Shown piece after piece: positions 63,095 to 64,000 of a DNA stretch of 64,000 nucleotides. The notes beneath the pieces are model-generated. The model was not told the DNA's origin, did no database searches, and saw nothing but the letters and a program-made list of their open reading frames with translations. This DNA is from Bacteroidota bacterium (GTDB lineage Bacteria; Bacteroidota; Bacteroidia; Bacteroidales; FEN-979), in assembly GCA_026391835.1 (NCBI GenBank), contig JAPLDF010000075.1, forward strand, positions 186,001 through 250,000. The letters run 5' to 3'. The first letter of the stretch is position 1. Every line of letters starts with the position of its first letter. The position numbers were made by a program, and so were the translations under genes.

Positions 63095-64000
63095 ATGAAA
63101 TTTTTCACCTCTGCTCTTGCTGCTGTTCTCTTTGCAACGGCAAACATCCTCTTTGCACAATCCCATGATGACAACCCCAACCTGGACCAGGTACCGCAAT
63201 ATCTTCGCGAACAGGCAACAGCCAACAACGATGCACCGCTTGCCTCCATCGTTACCATCGGCAACTGGGATAACTTCAGCCTTGGCGTCGATTTCGGCGA
63301 GAACAACATGGCCATGAACCCCAAACAGCCAAAATGGTTTTTTACCGCATACAACACCAACGGAACCTACCATACTGAAAACGGGATTGACTGGGCGACG
63401 AATAACCCCAGTTTCGGCGCAACCATGGCCGGTGATCCGGTAGCTGCCTACGACAGCCTGGGAACCTTCTTTTATGAGAATATGTATGGCTCCATTACCG
63501 GGTGCAAAGTGATCACTTCAACAACAAATGGTGCTACATGGGGTGCGCCGGTAACCGCTATTGCCGGAAACGACAAAAATTGGATCGTTTGCGATCAGAC
63601 AGCGGGGCCTTATGCCAACTATGTGTATACCACCATGACCAACAACAGCGCAGGCAATTTTGCGCGGAGCATCAACCATGGGGTATCCTTTATATCCACA
63701 TTTGCTCCCACCACCCAAACGTTGCCTGGGATGATGCCATGCGTCGGGCCGCTGGGGAATATCCAGGGTGGTGCCGTGTATGTGGTGACCAACAGCGGGA
63801 GTTCGTTCGCAGCTACTTACACATTTTACAGGTCGACCGACGGGGGAGCGACCTTTGTGCAGCGGTCGTCCGTTCAGTGGCCAAATTATGTCGGAACGAA
63901 TGTAGGCGGCCGGAATTCGGTCCAGAACATGCGTACCCGTCCCTATCCAATGATAGCAGCAGATAACAGTTACGGGCCTTCGCGGGGTAAACTTTATTGT
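63095..64000 (+). CDS. Secreted propeller-like protein (3' end outside window)
   Basis: The frame from the ATG at 63095 stays open to the end of the window (302 codons) and begins with a signal peptide (M-K-F-F-T-S-A-L-A-A-V-L-F-A-T-A-N). Asp-box-like turns (S-T-T-N-G-A-T-W, S-T-D-G-G-A-T-F) suggest an exo-alpha-sialidase/BNR-type propeller. The 3' end is missing, so a T9SS sorting domain cannot be checked. The shorter 154-residue reading from 63502 is another frame and is not real. Confidence 0.75.
   Translation, partial: MKFFTSALAAVLFATANILFAQSHDDNPNLDQVPQYLREQATANNDAPLASIVTIGNWDNFSLGVDFGENNMAMNPKQPKWFFTAYNTNGTYHTENGIDWATNNPSFGATMAGDPVAAYDSLGTFFYENMYGSITGCKVITSTTNGATWGAPVTAIAGNDKNWIVCDQTAGPYANYVYTTMTNNSAGNFARSINHGVSFISTFAPTTQTLPGMMPCVGPLGNIQGGAVYVVTNSGSSFAATYTFYRSTDGGATFVQRSSVQWPNYVGTNVGGRNSVQNMRTRPYPMIAADNSYGPSRGKLYC

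Overview
The window looks like a chromosomal stretch from a Bacteroidota bacterium, probably in or near the Bacteroidales/Marinilabiliales. Several large secreted proteins end in type IX secretion (T9SS) sorting domains. Several upstream regions carry the Bacteroidota promoter form TTTG-N(17-23)-TAnnTTTG. The ammonia-lyase closely resembles the tyrosine ammonia-lyase I remember from Flavobacterium flexirubin loci. All family names come from reading the sequence; no database search was run.

Layout. 1-6.1 kb: the C-terminal part of an acyl-CoA dehydrogenase, a small outer-membrane beta-barrel protein, a large secreted PNGase F-like/LamG protein and a DUF559 nuclease. 6.2-32.2 kb: an aryl-polyene/flexirubin-type pigment-lipid cluster in three transcription blocks. 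The first minus block (15.7 to 6.2 kb) holds two BtrH-like acyltransferases, a small unknown protein, an ABC exporter, a thioesterase, two active ketosynthases (KS), an ACP, a half-length KS-like protein and a KS without its nucleophile. The plus block (16.0-25.9 kb) holds a KS, an ACP, a LolA-like carrier, an envelope protein, an MMPL-acyltransferase-methyltransferase fusion, a CrtI-like oxidoreductase and a C45 Ntn-hydrolase-like protein. The second minus block (32.2 to 25.9 kb) holds the ammonia-lyase, FabG, a B12/radical SAM enzyme, a dehydratase, a paralogue of the small unknown protein, a methyltransferase and an LpxL-like acyltransferase. The likely logic is: tyrosine to 4-coumarate as starter, extension on ACPs by KS/FabG/dehydratase, tailoring and acyl transfer, then export and envelope delivery by MMPL/LolA/ABC. 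No coumarate ligase and no DarA/DarB are seen in the window.

32.4-40.5 kb: an ~8.0 kb integrative element in the 3' part of a tRNA-Arg(ACG) gene. It is bounded by 51-bp direct repeats and carries a tyrosine integrase, two excisionase-like HTH genes, a primase-like (VirE-N/BT4734) protein, a RepA-like ATPase, a GGTGTAA iteron-like array and AT-rich cargo of unknown function. No relaxase, coupling protein, capsid or packaging gene was recognised.

40.9-64 kb: a surface and secretion region. It has a YadA-head-like fibre protein with an apparent IMC/peptidase-G2-type C-terminal domain, three FISUMP-domain proteins (one interrupted by an amber codon, one by a 13-bp tandem duplication), PKD and beta-propeller T9SS proteins, a c-type cytochrome lipoprotein, an FG-GAP sensor histidine kinase with its response regulator, a RAYT (REP-associated tyrosine transposase) with REP-like palindromes inside its own reading frame, a TPR-adenylate cyclase, and a secreted propeller protein cut by the window end.
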